64,000 nucleotides of DNA from Petropleomorpha daqingensis (lineage in GTDB: Bacteria; Actinomycetota; Actinomycetes; Mycobacteriales; Geodermatophilaceae), in assembly GCF_013408985.1 (NCBI RefSeq), contig NZ_JACBZT010000001.1, positions 4,729,197 through 4,793,196 on the forward strand. Direction: 5' to 3'. The translations under genes were made by a program, and so were the position numbers. Positions 1 to 10,453 of the stretch are shown piece after piece (the first letter of the stretch is position 1; every line of letters begins with the position of its first letter). The notes beneath the pieces were generated by a model. The model did not search any database, was not told the origin of the DNA, and saw only the letters and a list, made by a program, of their open reading frames with translations.

Positions 1-489
1 AGCGAGGACGACGCCGCCGCCCTGGCCGCGCTGGCGCTGGCCAATCGCGCCTTCCTCGCGCCGTGGGAGCCCGTGCGCCCGGACGCGTACTTCACGGAGG
101 AGCAGCAGCGGGCGACGCTGCGCGGGTTCGCCGCGCAGGACCCGCCGCTCACCGTGCCGTGCGTGATCCTGGTCGACGGCGAGCCCGCCGGCCGGATCAA
201 CGTGAACAACGTCGTCCGTGGTGCGTTCTGGTCGGCCGACCTCGGCTACTGGGTGGCGCAGGAGCACAACGGCCGCGGCGTCGGCACCGTCGCCGTGGCC
301 GGGGTGCTGCGGCTGGCGTTCGGCGAGCTCGGGCTGCACCGCGTCCAGGCGGCCACGCTGCTGCACAACACCGGGTCGCAGCGGGTGCTCGAGCGCAACG
401 GGTTCACCCGCATCGGCGTCGCGCCCCGCTACCTGCGCATCGCCGGCGAGTGGCAGGACCACGTCCTGTTCCAGCGGCTGGCCGACTGA
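1..489 (+). CDS. GNAT (RimJ/RimL-type) N-acetyltransferase, 5' truncated by the window edge
   Basis: The frame is open from base 1 and ends in TGA at 487-489, so 162 residues are visible and the N-terminus lies outside the window. The visible part starts just ahead of the APWEP element typical of RimJ/RimL-type acetyltransferases. It continues through a beta-bulge strand and the acetyl-CoA pyrophosphate loop (HNGRGVGT, about bases 268-291), and ends with the ERNGFTRIG element before the last strands. The family transfers acetyl from acetyl-CoA to N-terminal or small-molecule amines, but the substrate here cannot be told. An internal GTG at 73 would cut off conserved residues and is unlikely to be the start. 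The gene converges with the SRPBCC gene 13 bases downstream. Confidence 0.88.
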   Translation, partial: SEDDAAALAALALANRAFLAPWEPVRPDAYFTEEQQRATLRGFAAQDPPLTVPCVILVDGEPAGRINVNNVVRGAFWSADLGYWVAQEHNGRGVGTVAVAGVLRLAFGELGLHRVQAATLLHNTGSQRVLERNGFTRIGVAPRYLRIAGEWQDHVLFQRLAD

Positions 490-502
490 GCCGGCCGAAC
501 GG

Positions 503-943
503 TCAGGCCGGGTGCCGGCGCTCGACCAGCTTGGCCAGCGCGGTGACCATCGGCCGGCCGCGGACCAGCAGCAGGACCTCCGAGACGGCGCTGTGCAGCC
601 AGTACGCCGGGCCGCGCAGCGGGTGCTCGTCGATCACGATCACCGTGTCCTCGCCCCACTCGGACAGCTCGATCACGATCCGCGCCGAGCCGAGCATCCC
701 CGCGTCGGCCTCGAGCCCGAGCAGGTGGCCGGGTTCGACCTGGCGGACCGTCGTCCGGCCGCGCAGCGCGAGCGGCCCCCAGCCGACCGTGTAGTGGATC
801 GCCGTGCCCAGCGCGGGCCAGCCGTCGTCCACGGCCCGGATCTCCGTCGTGCCGACCACCCAGTCCGAGTACGCGTGCCCGTCGGCCAGCACGTCCCACA
901 CCTGCTCCGGGCTCCGCTCGACCACCGCGTTGACCACTGCCAC
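503..943 (-). CDS. SRPBCC (polyketide cyclase/START-like) family protein
   Basis: This 146-residue protein begins with the family's usual first strand followed by SPEQVWDVLADG, in which the helix after strand 1 opens the ligand cavity. It has the typical alternating strands and a long C-terminal helix (about 118-143). START-like proteins bind hydrophobic ligands or act as small cyclases or dehydratases; nothing here fixes the ligand. GTG at 943 is chosen because homologues start with this first strand, and the frame upstream reads as arginine- and glycine-rich nonsense. It lies 29 bases downstream of the MmcQ/YjbR gene on the same strand and could share its transcript. Confidence 0.8.
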   Translation of the reverse strand: MAVVNAVVERSPEQVWDVLADGHAYSDWVVGTTEIRAVDDGWPALGTAIHYTVGWGPLALRGRTTVRQVEPGHLLGLEADAGMLGSARIVIELSEWGEDTVIVIDEHPLRGPAYWLHSAVSEVLLLVRGRPMVTALAKLVERRHPA

Positions 944-972
944 GGGCCCATCGTGCCCGTCCGCGGCCGGGC

Positions 973-1407
973 TCACCCCTCCGGTGCGGCGCCCAGCTCG
1001 CGGGCCGCGAGCCAGGCGTCCCGCCGGCGGGCGGAGGCACGCGACAACCACGCGTCCTGGACGATCTCGGCCAGCTCGCCGCGGGTGATCTCGCCGAGCC
1101 GGCTCGCCTGCACCAGCACCGAGTCGTGCCCGTCGAAGTGCGGTGTGGTGAAGAACGGCGACGACGGGTCCTGGACCAGCGCCTGCTTCTCCGCGTCCGA
1201 CTCGACCCAGAACATGATCACGTCGGGCAGCTTCTCCCCCGTCTCGGGGTCGACGGCGTCCGGCCGCGGGGTGCGGAAGAAGACGAACGACCTGCCGCCC
1301 ACCTGGTAGACGGCGTTGCCGCGCGAGCCCGGCCAGACCGTCACGTGCGGCATGCCGAGCGCGAGCTCGTGCACGTCCGCCACGCACGCCGGCCGCTCGT
1401 CGCTCAC
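973..1407 (-). CDS. MmcQ/YjbR family protein
   Basis: The protein has 144 residues from GTG 1407. The YjbR/MmcQ fold is recognisable from ALGMPHVTVWPG, GGRSFVFFRT and FTTPHFDGHDSVLVQ, the last matching the conserved YFTPHFDGY-type motif. These small double-wing proteins are annotated as DNA-binding or CyaY-like, and no biochemical role is established. In-frame ATG codons further upstream (1437, 1428) would add a 10-residue tail not typical of the family, so the GTG is preferred. It is transcribed away from the kimA-like gene, leaving about 108 bases between them for two promoters. Confidence 0.8.
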   Translation of the reverse strand: MSDERPACVADVHELALGMPHVTVWPGSRGNAVYQVGGRSFVFFRTPRPDAVDPETGEKLPDVIMFWVESDAEKQALVQDPSSPFFTTPHFDGHDSVLVQASRLGEITRGELAEIVQDAWLSRASARRRDAWLAARELGAAPEG

Positions 1408-1515
1408 GGCGGGCAGCGTAGGTGGCATCAAGAGCACGTCAAGATCGATCCTCCCGGCGTCAGGACCTCGTCAAGGAACAGCCACCCGGCACGGACGGCG
1501 GCCGACGGTGGACCC

Positions 1516-3399
1516 GTGCTGGACACCCCGAAGCGGCTGTTCGTCGGCCGTCCCCTGCGCTCCGACCGGATCGGCGAGACGCTGCTGCCCAAGCGGCTGG
1601 CCCTGCCGGTGTTCTGCTCCGACCCGCTGAGCTCCGTCGCCTACGCCACCGAGCAGATCCTGCTGGTGCTCGGCCTCGGCGGGCTCGCGCTGCTGCGATT
1701 CACCCCGTGGGTCGGGCTGGCGGTCGCCGTCCTGCTGGTCGTCGTCGTCGCCTCCTACCGGCAGACCTGCTTCGCCTATCCGAACGGCGGTGGGGCGTAC
1801 ACGGTCAGCCGGGAGAACCTCGGCGTCCGCGCCAGCCTGGTGGCGGCCAGCGCGCTGCTGGTCGACTACGTGCTCACCGTCGCCGTCTCGGTGGTGGCCG
1901 GGGTCGCGGCGATCACCTCCGCGGTGCCCGCCCTGGCGCCGCACGCGGTAGCCCTCTCCGTCGGCCTGGTGGTGCTGCTGACGGTGGTGAACCTGCGCGG
2001 GGTCAAGGAGTCCGGGCGGGCGTTCGCGATCCCGACCTACGGCTTCGTCGCGATCGTGCTGGTCCTGCTCGCGGTCGCCGGCGTCCGGCTGGCCCTGGGC
2101 CAGACGCTGACCGCCGAGAGCGCCTCGCTGCACCTCGTGCCGGCGGAGCACACCGGCGGGCTGCTCACCGTCTTCCTGGTGCTGCGGGCGTTCGCCAGCG
2201 GCTGCACCGCGCTGACCGGGGTCGAGGCGGTGAGCAACGGCATCCCCAGCTTCCGGCCGCCGAAGGACCGCAACGCCGCGGCGACGCTGACGATCATGGG
2301 GACGCTCGCGGTCGTGATGTTCGGCGGCATCACCGCCCTCGGCGTGCTCGCCCACGTGCACATGGCCGAGGGGATCCAGGAGAAGACGGCGCTCAGCCAG
2401 ATCGGCCTCGCCGTGTTCGGCGGCGGCCCGCTGTTCTACCTGCTGCAGGCGTTCACCGCGGCGATCCTGGTGCTCGCCGCCAACACCGCCTACAACGGCT
2501 TCCCGGTGCTGGCCTCGCTGCTCGCCCACGACGGCCACCTGCCCCGGCAGCTGTCCCGCCGCGGCGACCGGCTGGTGTTCAGCAACGGCGTCGTCCTGCT
2601 CGCCGGGCTGGCCGGGCTGCTGGTGGTCGCCTTCGACGCCGACGTCACCCGGCTGATCCAGCTCTACATCATCGGCGTCTTCGTCGCGTTCACCCTCAGC
2701 CAGGCCGGGATGGTCCGGCACTGGTCGACGGCGCTGCGCACCGCGCCGGACGCCGCGGCCCGCCGCTCGATCCGCCGCTCCCAGGCGATCAACGCGACCG
2801 GCGCGCTGGCCACGAGCGTCGTCCTGGTCCTCGTGCTGGTGACGAAGTTCGTCCACGGCGCGTGGTTGGTGGTCATCGCCATGCCGCTGCTCTACGTGCT
2901 CATGCTCAAGATCCGCCGGCACTACGACAGCGTCGACGTCGAGGCCGCGCCCCGGCCGGGCGGGATCACGCTGCCGGGCCGGGTGCACGCCGTCGTCCCG
3001 GTCGTGAAGGTCAACGAGCCGACGCTGCGCACGCTCGCCTTCGCCCGGAGCATCCACCCCGACGACCTGTCGGCGGTCACCGTGCAGGTGGACCCGGCGG
3101 AGACGCAGCGGCTGATGGCCGACTGGGCGCGGCGGGACATCCCGGTGCCGCTGAAGGTGCTCGAGAGCCCGTACCGCGACATCACCCAGCCGCTGCTGGA
3201 CGAGGTGCGCTCGATCGGCCGCCACTCGCCGCACGACGTGGTCATCGTGTTCGTGCCGGAGTACGTCGTCCGGCACTGGTGGGAGGCGCTGCTGCACAAC
3301 CAGAGCGCGCTGCGGCTGAAGGCCCGGCTGCTGTTCCAGCCCGGGGTGATGGTGACCAGCGTCCCGTGGCAGCTGGGGTGGGAAGCTCCCAGGACATGA
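1516..3399 (+). CDS. kimA: KimA-type high-affinity potassium importer (APC/KUP superfamily)
   Basis: The 627-residue protein resembles Bacillus subtilis KimA (YdaO, about 607 residues) along its whole length. It opens with a cytoplasmic stretch and SDPLSSVAYATEQIL, then QTCFAYPNGGGAYTVSRENLG, LVDYVLTVAVSV, the core segment SGCTALTGVEAVSNGIPSF and LAANTAYNGFPVLASLLA. About twelve hydrophobic membrane segments follow the APC pattern. The C-terminal 150 residues form the soluble domain seen in KimA, ending in LLHNQSALRLKARLLF. KimA family members import K+ with protons. The gene is coupled by a 4-bp ATGA overlap to a KdpD-like kinase, which supports a potassium role. I see no recognisable c-di-AMP riboswitch in the short leader. 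GTG 1516 is the first start consistent with the family N-terminus. Confidence 0.85.
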   Translation: MLDTPKRLFVGRPLRSDRIGETLLPKRLALPVFCSDPLSSVAYATEQILLVLGLGGLALLRFTPWVGLAVAVLLVVVVASYRQTCFAYPNGGGAYTVSRENLGVRASLVAASALLVDYVLTVAVSVVAGVAAITSAVPALAPHAVALSVGLVVLLTVVNLRGVKESGRAFAIPTYGFVAIVLVLLAVAGVRLALGQTLTAESASLHLVPAEHTGGLLTVFLVLRAFASGCTALTGVEAVSNGIPSFRPPKDRNAAATLTIMGTLAVVMFGGITALGVLAHVHMAEGIQEKTALSQIGLAVFGGGPLFYLLQAFTAAILVLAANTAYNGFPVLASLLAHDGHLPRQLSRRGDRLVFSNGVVLLAGLAGLLVVAFDADVTRLIQLYIIGVFVAFTLSQAGMVRHWSTALRTAPDAAARRSIRRSQAINATGALATSVVLVLVLVTKFVHGAWLVVIAMPLLYVLMLKIRRHYDSVDVEAAPRPGGITLPGRVHAVVPVVKVNEPTLRTLAFARSIHPDDLSAVTVQVDPAETQRLMADWARRDIPVPLKVLESPYRDITQPLLDEVRSIGRHSPHDVVIVFVPEYVVRHWWEALLHNQSALRLKARLLFQPGVMVTSVPWQLGWEAPRT

Positions 3400-4832
3400 G
3401 CGCGCTCCCGTCCCGCGGTGCGCTGCCGGCCGGTTTCACCGGGCTGAGCAGCCGCCGTCGCTGGGCGGGTGCGGCTCTGCTCATCGCCGGGCTGGGCGCG
3501 CTCGTCGCCTGTCGGGAGCCGGTCCGGGCGCTGCCCTACGAGCTGCCCGTGCTGCTGGCGCTGGCGCTGGTGGTCGCCGCGGCGCTGCTCGGCGGCGCGT
3601 GGGTCGCGCTGCCGGGCGCGGTGGTCGCGACCCTCGTGCTCAACTGGTTCTTCACCGCACCGTTCGGGACCCTCCTCGTCGACTCGCCGGAGCAGGTCGT
3701 CGTCCTCGCGGTGTTCCTCGGGGTCGCGGTGGCGGTCAGCGCCGTGGTCGGCCTGGCTGCCCGGCGCACCGCCGAGGCCGCCCGCGCGCGGGCCGAGGCA
3801 GAGGCGCTCTCCCGGCTGGCCGGCGCGACGATGGCCGAGCAGCGCACCCTCACCGACCTGCTCGCCTCGGTGCGCGAGGTCTTCGGCATGCGCGAGGCGG
3901 CGCTGGTGGAGACGACGGCGGACGGCGAGTCGGTCGCCGAGACGAGCACCGGCGGCCCGCCGCTGCCGGACGAGCACGAACGCCGGGTGCCGGCCGGCCC
4001 CGGTCTCGAGCTGGTGGTCCGCGGTCCGGAGCTGTTCGCCGCCGACCGCGAGGTGCTGGCCAGCTTCGCCGAGGCCGCGGCCGGCGCGCTGCACGGACGA
4101 CGGCTGGCCGAGCGGGCGGCGGAGGCGGCCCGGCTCGAAGCCGCCGACCGGATGCGGACGACGCTGCTGGCCGCGGTCGGGCACGACCTGCGCACCCCGC
4201 TGGCGGCGGTCAAGGCGGCGGTGAGCAGCCTGCGGCAGGACGACGTCGCGTGGACGCCGGAGGAGAGCGCGGAGCTGCTCGCGACGATCGAGGCCGGCGC
4301 CGACCGGCTGCAGCGCCTGGTCGGCAACCTGCTCGACGCCTCCCGCCTGCAGGCGGGAGTGGTCAGCACGTCGCTCGAGCGGGTCCGGCTCGAGGAGCTG
4401 GTCGGCCGCGCGCTGCTCGACCTCGGCAGCCTGGATCTCGTCGACCTCGACGTGCCCGAGGACCTGCCCGACGTCGTCGCCGACGTCGGGCTGGCCGAGC
4501 GGGTGCTGGTGAACCTCCTGGAGAACGCGTTCCGGCACGGCGGTGGGCGGGTGACCGTGCGCGGCGCGCTGATCGGTGGGCAGGTGGCCTGCGACGTCGT
4601 CGACAGCGGCCCGGGGGTGCCGGTGGAGGCCCGCGACCAGCTGTTCGTCCCGTTCGCCCGGCTCGAGGGCGACCGGGGCGGGACCGGGCTGGGGCTGGGC
4701 CTCGCCGTTGCGCGCGGATTCGCCGAGGCGATGGGCGGGGACGTCACCCCGGTCGGGACGCCGGGCGGCGGGCTCACCATGCGCCTGACGCTGCCCCTCG
4801 CCGAGGCGCCGGCCCGGACGGCGGCGCCGTGA
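3396..4832 (+). CDS. KdpD-like sensor histidine kinase lacking the KdpD N-terminal domains
   Basis: The 478-residue protein starts with a DUF4118-type block of four membrane segments (about 23-120), including LVLNWFFTAPFGTLLVDSPE, characteristic of KdpD. A GAF-like region follows (about 150-235), then the phosphoacceptor motif VGHDLRTPLAAVK with His263, an N-box (LVNLLENAFRHG), G1 (DSGPGVP) and G2 (GTGLGLGLAVA). The roughly 350-residue KdpD/universal-stress module that precedes the membrane block in E. coli KdpD is absent. It overlaps the KimA stop by ATGA and the regulator start by GTGA, so the three genes form one transcript. Inference: it senses K+ limitation or turgor and controls K+ uptake genes. 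Confidence 0.9.
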   Translation: MSALPSRGALPAGFTGLSSRRRWAGAALLIAGLGALVACREPVRALPYELPVLLALALVVAAALLGGAWVALPGAVVATLVLNWFFTAPFGTLLVDSPEQVVVLAVFLGVAVAVSAVVGLAARRTAEAARARAEAEALSRLAGATMAEQRTLTDLLASVREVFGMREAALVETTADGESVAETSTGGPPLPDEHERRVPAGPGLELVVRGPELFAADREVLASFAEAAAGALHGRRLAERAAEAARLEAADRMRTTLLAAVGHDLRTPLAAVKAAVSSLRQDDVAWTPEESAELLATIEAGADRLQRLVGNLLDASRLQAGVVSTSLERVRLEELVGRALLDLGSLDLVDLDVPEDLPDVVADVGLAERVLVNLLENAFRHGGGRVTVRGALIGGQVACDVVDSGPGVPVEARDQLFVPFARLEGDRGGTGLGLGLAVARGFAEAMGGDVTPVGTPGGGLTMRLTLPLAEAPARTAAP

Positions 4833-5503
4833 GCAGGGTCCTGGTGGTCGACGACGACCCGGCGCTCGTGCGGGCGCTGTCGATCAACCTGCGCGCCCGG
4901 GGTTACGAGGTGCTCGCGGCCTCGACCGGGGCCGGCGCGCTCGCGCTCGCGGCGAGCCATCCGCCGCACGCCGTCGTCCTCGACCTGGGCCTGCCGGACC
5001 TCGACGGCACGGAGGTGATCGCCGGGCTGCGCGGCTGGACCGGCGTGCCGATCCTCGTGCTGTCGGCGCGCGAGGACTCGGCGGAGAAGGTCGCCGCCCT
5101 CGACGCCGGCGCCGACGACTACGTGGTCAAGCCGTTCGGCATGGACGAGCTGCTCGCCCGGCTGCGCGCGGCGATCCGCCGCGGCAGCCCCGAGCCGGCC
5201 CGGCCGGTGGTGACGACCGCCGACTTCACCGTCGACCTGGGCGCGGGGCGGGTCACCCGGGACGGCGAGGACGTGAAGCTGACGCCCACCGAGTGGCATC
5301 TGCTCGAGGTGCTCGTGCGCAACCCCGGCCGGGTGGTCGACCACGCCCGGCTGCTCACCGAGGTGTGGGGACCGGCCTACCGCGACCAGACCAACTACCT
5401 CCGGGTGTACATGGCCACCCTGCGCCGCAAGCTCGAGCCCGACGCGGCCGCGCCGAAGCACCTGCTCACCGAAGCCGGTCGGGGCTACCGCTTCGAGCCG
5501 TGA
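4829..5503 (+). CDS. KdpE-like OmpR-family response regulator
   Basis: The 224-residue protein has an N-terminal receiver domain with the acidic DDD cluster (8-10), the phosphoacceptor Asp52 in VVLDLGLPDLDG, and Lys101 in DYVVKPFG. The C-terminal winged helix ends in TNYLRVYMATLRRKLE and TEAGRGYRF, which match KdpE closely. The GTG start overlaps the kinase stop by four bases, making it the cognate partner. In the usual system KdpD/KdpE drives kdpFABC; no kdpFABC is present here, so KimA is the obvious local target (inference). The short leader before kimA contains two CGTCAAG direct repeats about 28 bases apart, but I cannot show that they are KdpE sites. Confidence 0.9.
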   Translation: MSRVLVVDDDPALVRALSINLRARGYEVLAASTGAGALALAASHPPHAVVLDLGLPDLDGTEVIAGLRGWTGVPILVLSAREDSAEKVAALDAGADDYVVKPFGMDELLARLRAAIRRGSPEPARPVVTTADFTVDLGAGRVTRDGEDVKLTPTEWHLLEVLVRNPGRVVDHARLLTEVWGPAYRDQTNYLRVYMATLRRKLEPDAAAPKHLLTEAGRGYRFEP

Positions 5504-5522
5504 CGCTGGCACGGTGTGCGGC

Positions 5523-5837
5523 GTGATCGCACGCGTCTGGAAGGGCGAGGTCCGGCTGGCCGACGCCGAGGTCTACGCCGACTACATCCGCGAGACGGGG
5601 TTCCGGGAGTACGGCGAGACGCCCGGCAACCGCGGTGCCTGGCTGCTGCGCAGGGACGACGGCGACGCGACGCACTTCGTCGCGCTGTCGATGTGGGACT
5701 CCCCCGACGCCGTCCGCGCCTTCGCCGGTGACGACATCGAGGCGGCGGTGCTGTACCCGGAGGACGAGCGGTACCTGCGCCCGGGTTCGTCGGCGATCAC
5801 GCACTACGAGGTCATCGACACGGTCGCGCCCGCCTGA
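5523..5837 (+). CDS. Antibiotic-biosynthesis-monooxygenase (ABM) domain protein
   Basis: About 104 residues form a single dimeric ferredoxin-like alpha/beta barrel domain: VIARVWKGEV, a helix with YADYIRETGF, the TPGNRGAWLL strand, the LSMWDS strand and YPEDERYL near the end. ABM proteins act as small cofactor-free monooxygenases or haem-binding proteins; the substrate is not predictable. GTG 5523 matches the family's usual MIARVW start. GTG 5514, three codons upstream, is a possible alternative. It follows the KdpE-like gene by 20 bases and precedes the Dyp peroxidase by 13. It is therefore likely co-transcribed with the peroxidase, which would make sense if both handle haem or oxidants (inference). 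Confidence 0.8.
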   Translation: MIARVWKGEVRLADAEVYADYIRETGFREYGETPGNRGAWLLRRDDGDATHFVALSMWDSPDAVRAFAGDDIEAAVLYPEDERYLRPGSSAITHYEVIDTVAPA

Positions 5838-6701
5838 GACGGTGGGCGGCGTGACGCCCCAGACCGGGATCTTCGCCCTCGGCACGCCCGAGCACTGCTA
5901 CCTCGAGCTCGACCTGCACCCCACGGCGTCCGCCGAGGCGCTGGTGCGGGCGGTCGCCGGGCTCTCCGGTCCGCTGTCGACCACGGGCGGGGTCAACCTG
6001 GTCGTCGGGTTCCGGCCGGAGCTGTGGGCGTCGGTCGCACCCGGTCAGGCGCCTCCCGACGCGGCGGGGTTCACCGAGGAGATCCCCGGTCCCGGCGGGT
6101 TCGCCATGCCGGCCACCCAGCACGACGCGTGGGTGTGGGTCGCCGGCGGCGACCGGACCGCCGTCTTCGACAACACCCGGCTGGTCATGGACGCGCTGCG
6201 CGACGTCGCCGACGTGGCCCGGGAGGTGACCGGCTGGCTCTACCGGCACGACCGCGACCTGAGCGGGTTCATCGACGGCACGGAAAACCCGTCGCTGCTC
6301 GAGGCGCCGGGGATCGCCGCGGTGCCGGACGGGCCGGGCGCCGGCTCGTCGGTGCTGCTGTTCCAGGTCTGGCGGCACGACACCCGCGCCTGGGAGTCCC
6401 TCGGAGTGCGCGGTCAGGAGCTGGCGATGGGCCGCACCAAGGACGACAGCGTCGAGCTCCCCGAGGACGAGATGCCGCCGAGCGCGCACGTCGCCCGGAC
6501 GACGATCGAGAAGGACGGCGTCGAGTACAAGATCTTCCGGCGCAACGTGGCCTACGGCGGGGTCACCGACCACGGGACGGCGTTCGTCGGCTTCGCCCAG
6601 GACCGGTGGCGGATGCACGAGATGCTGCGCCGCATGGCCGGCGCCGCCGACCGGATCCGGGACGGCCTCACCCACTGGCTCGTCCCGCTCTCCGGCGCCT
6701 A

Positions 6702-8818
<2,117 letters not shown>

Positions 8819-10453
8819 TCAGTGGCCCCGGAACGCCTCCTCCAGCCACCACGACGGCTCGTCGCGGGTCACCTTGGCGTCGATCAGCAGTGGCGCCGCC
8901 CGCGGGCCGGCCACCCACTCGGCCACCGGGTCGAGGTCGGCCACGCTGCGCGCGGTGAACGCCGCGAAGCCGTAGCCGCGGGCGATCGCGGCGAAGTCGG
9001 TCTCGGGGAAGCGGACGGTGCTGAGATCGGCGCCGTCCGGGCCGAAGTGGTGCACCTCGGCGCCGTACGCGGCGTCGTCGTAGACGACGACCACCATGGG
9101 CAGCCCCAGCCGGGCGACGGTCTCCAGCTCCGCGGCGGCCATCAGGGCTCCGCCGTCGCCGAGCGCGGCCACCGCTAGCCGGTCGGGCCGGGCGAGCGCC
9201 GCGCCGATCGCCGTCGCCAGGCCCAGCCCGATCGACTGGAAGGCCTGGGTGAAGCAGAAGCCGAACTCGTCGGGGACGTCGAGGAACATGCTCGGGTAGC
9301 CCATGAAGTTGCCCGAGTCGACCGCCACCACCCGCTCGGCCGGGAGCAGGTCGTCGAGGGCCTTCGTGAGCGCGCGGGGGTCGACCAGCCCGTCGCCGCT
9401 GCGGTCGTCGAACGGCACGTCGCGCCAGCGGATCCGCTCGGCGATCTCCAACCGCACCTCCGGTGTCCGGTAGCCCGCCTGGCCGCCGTCGAGCTCGGCG
9501 GCCGCCGCGACGGCGACCGCGCGCACGTCGCCGCACACGCCGAACGCGATCTCGCGCTGCGCCCCGAGCGCGTCGGGATCGACGTCGACCTGGACGACGA
9601 CGGCGTCGTCGGCGATCAGCCGGCCGTGCCGCATCGTCCACATGTTGAGCGCGCAGCCCCAGCCGACGATCAGGTCGGCGCCGGAGATCAGCTCGGCGGC
9701 GAGGGGTGAGGCGAAGCCGCCGGACACGTCGAGCGACCACGGGTTGCCGTGGAACAGCCCTTTGGCGACGGCGGAGGTGGCCAGCAGCGCGCCGCACCGC
9801 TCGGCGAGCTCCTCCAGCGCCCGCCGGCAGCCCGGGCCGCGCGCCCCGCGTCCGGCGACGAACACCGGGCGCTGTGCGGTCCGCAGCGCGTCGGCCAGCC
9901 TCGTCAGGTCGTCCGCGGTCACCGGTGGGGTGAGCGGCTCGGACGGCATGTGCGCCTCGGGCACCTCCGGCACGGGCTGCGTCTGCACGTCGAGCGGCAG
10001 GTTGAGCACCACCACCCGCCCCTGGTGCACGGCCGTGGCGACGGCGACGAGTGCCGTGGCGACCGCCGTCGCCGCACCGGTCACCCGCATCGGCACGGCG
10101 CCGACCGCGGTGGCCAGCGCTGCCTGGTCGACGGCGAAGTTGGACCGTGGCGAGGTCGCCTCCGCGGCCAGGACGACGAGCGGCGTGCGGCTCTTGGCGG
10201 CCTCGGTGATGCCGGTCATCGCGTTGGTGAGGCCGCAGCCCTGGTGCACGGTCAGAGCGGCCACGCTGCCGGACATGCGGGCGTAGGCGTCGGCCATGGT
10301 CGCCGCGCCGCCCTCGTGCCGGGCGGCGATGTAGCGCGCGCCGGCCGCGACCATCGCGTTGGTGACGGCGAAGTTGCCCGAGCCGACGACGCCGAAGACC
10401 TGCGAGACCCCGCGCCTGACCAGCGCGGTGCCTACCGCCTCGGCAACGTTCAC
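8819..10453 (-). CDS. Thiamine-diphosphate-dependent enzyme, acetolactate-synthase-like
   Basis: The 544-residue protein has the three-domain ALS/POX architecture. The N-terminal PYR domain holds the catalytic Glu in ARHEGGAATMADAYAR, the central domain has VFVAGRGARG, and the C-terminal PP domain has GDGGALMAAAELETVA. The TPP/Mg2+ motif ends YDDAAYG, so the usual Asn ligand is Asp, as in some decarboxylase-like relatives. It lacks features tying it to branched-chain synthesis, and no small ALS subunit is adjacent. Its GTG start overlaps the cyclase stop by four bases, so it is made from the same transcript. Inference: decarboxylation or carboligation of a 2-oxoacid produced in the same pathway as the cyclase substrate. 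Confidence 0.85.
   Translation of the reverse strand: MNVAEAVGTALVRRGVSQVFGVVGSGNFAVTNAMVAAGARYIAARHEGGAATMADAYARMSGSVAALTVHQGCGLTNAMTGITEAAKSRTPLVVLAAEATSPRSNFAVDQAALATAVGAVPMRVTGAATAVATALVAVATAVHQGRVVVLNLPLDVQTQPVPEVPEAHMPSEPLTPPVTADDLTRLADALRTAQRPVFVAGRGARGPGCRRALEELAERCGALLATSAVAKGLFHGNPWSLDVSGGFASPLAAELISGADLIVGWGCALNMWTMRHGRLIADDAVVVQVDVDPDALGAQREIAFGVCGDVRAVAVAAAAELDGGQAGYRTPEVRLEIAERIRWRDVPFDDRSGDGLVDPRALTKALDDLLPAERVVAVDSGNFMGYPSMFLDVPDEFGFCFTQAFQSIGLGLATAIGAALARPDRLAVAALGDGGALMAAAELETVARLGLPMVVVVYDDAAYGAEVHHFGPDGADLSTVRFPETDFAAIARGYGFAAFTARSVADLDPVAEWVAGPRAAPLLIDAKVTRDEPSWWLEEAFRGH

Noticed and set aside
1408-1515. Possible c-di-AMP (ydaO-type) riboswitch ahead of the KimA-like gene
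   Set aside because: The leader is about 108 bases, shared with a divergent gene, and lacks the conserved ydaO cores.
1471-3297. Long open frame antisense to the KimA-like gene (608 codons)
   Set aside because: Composition is Gln/His/Arg/Asp repeats typical of antisense frames in GC-rich genes, with no domain pattern.
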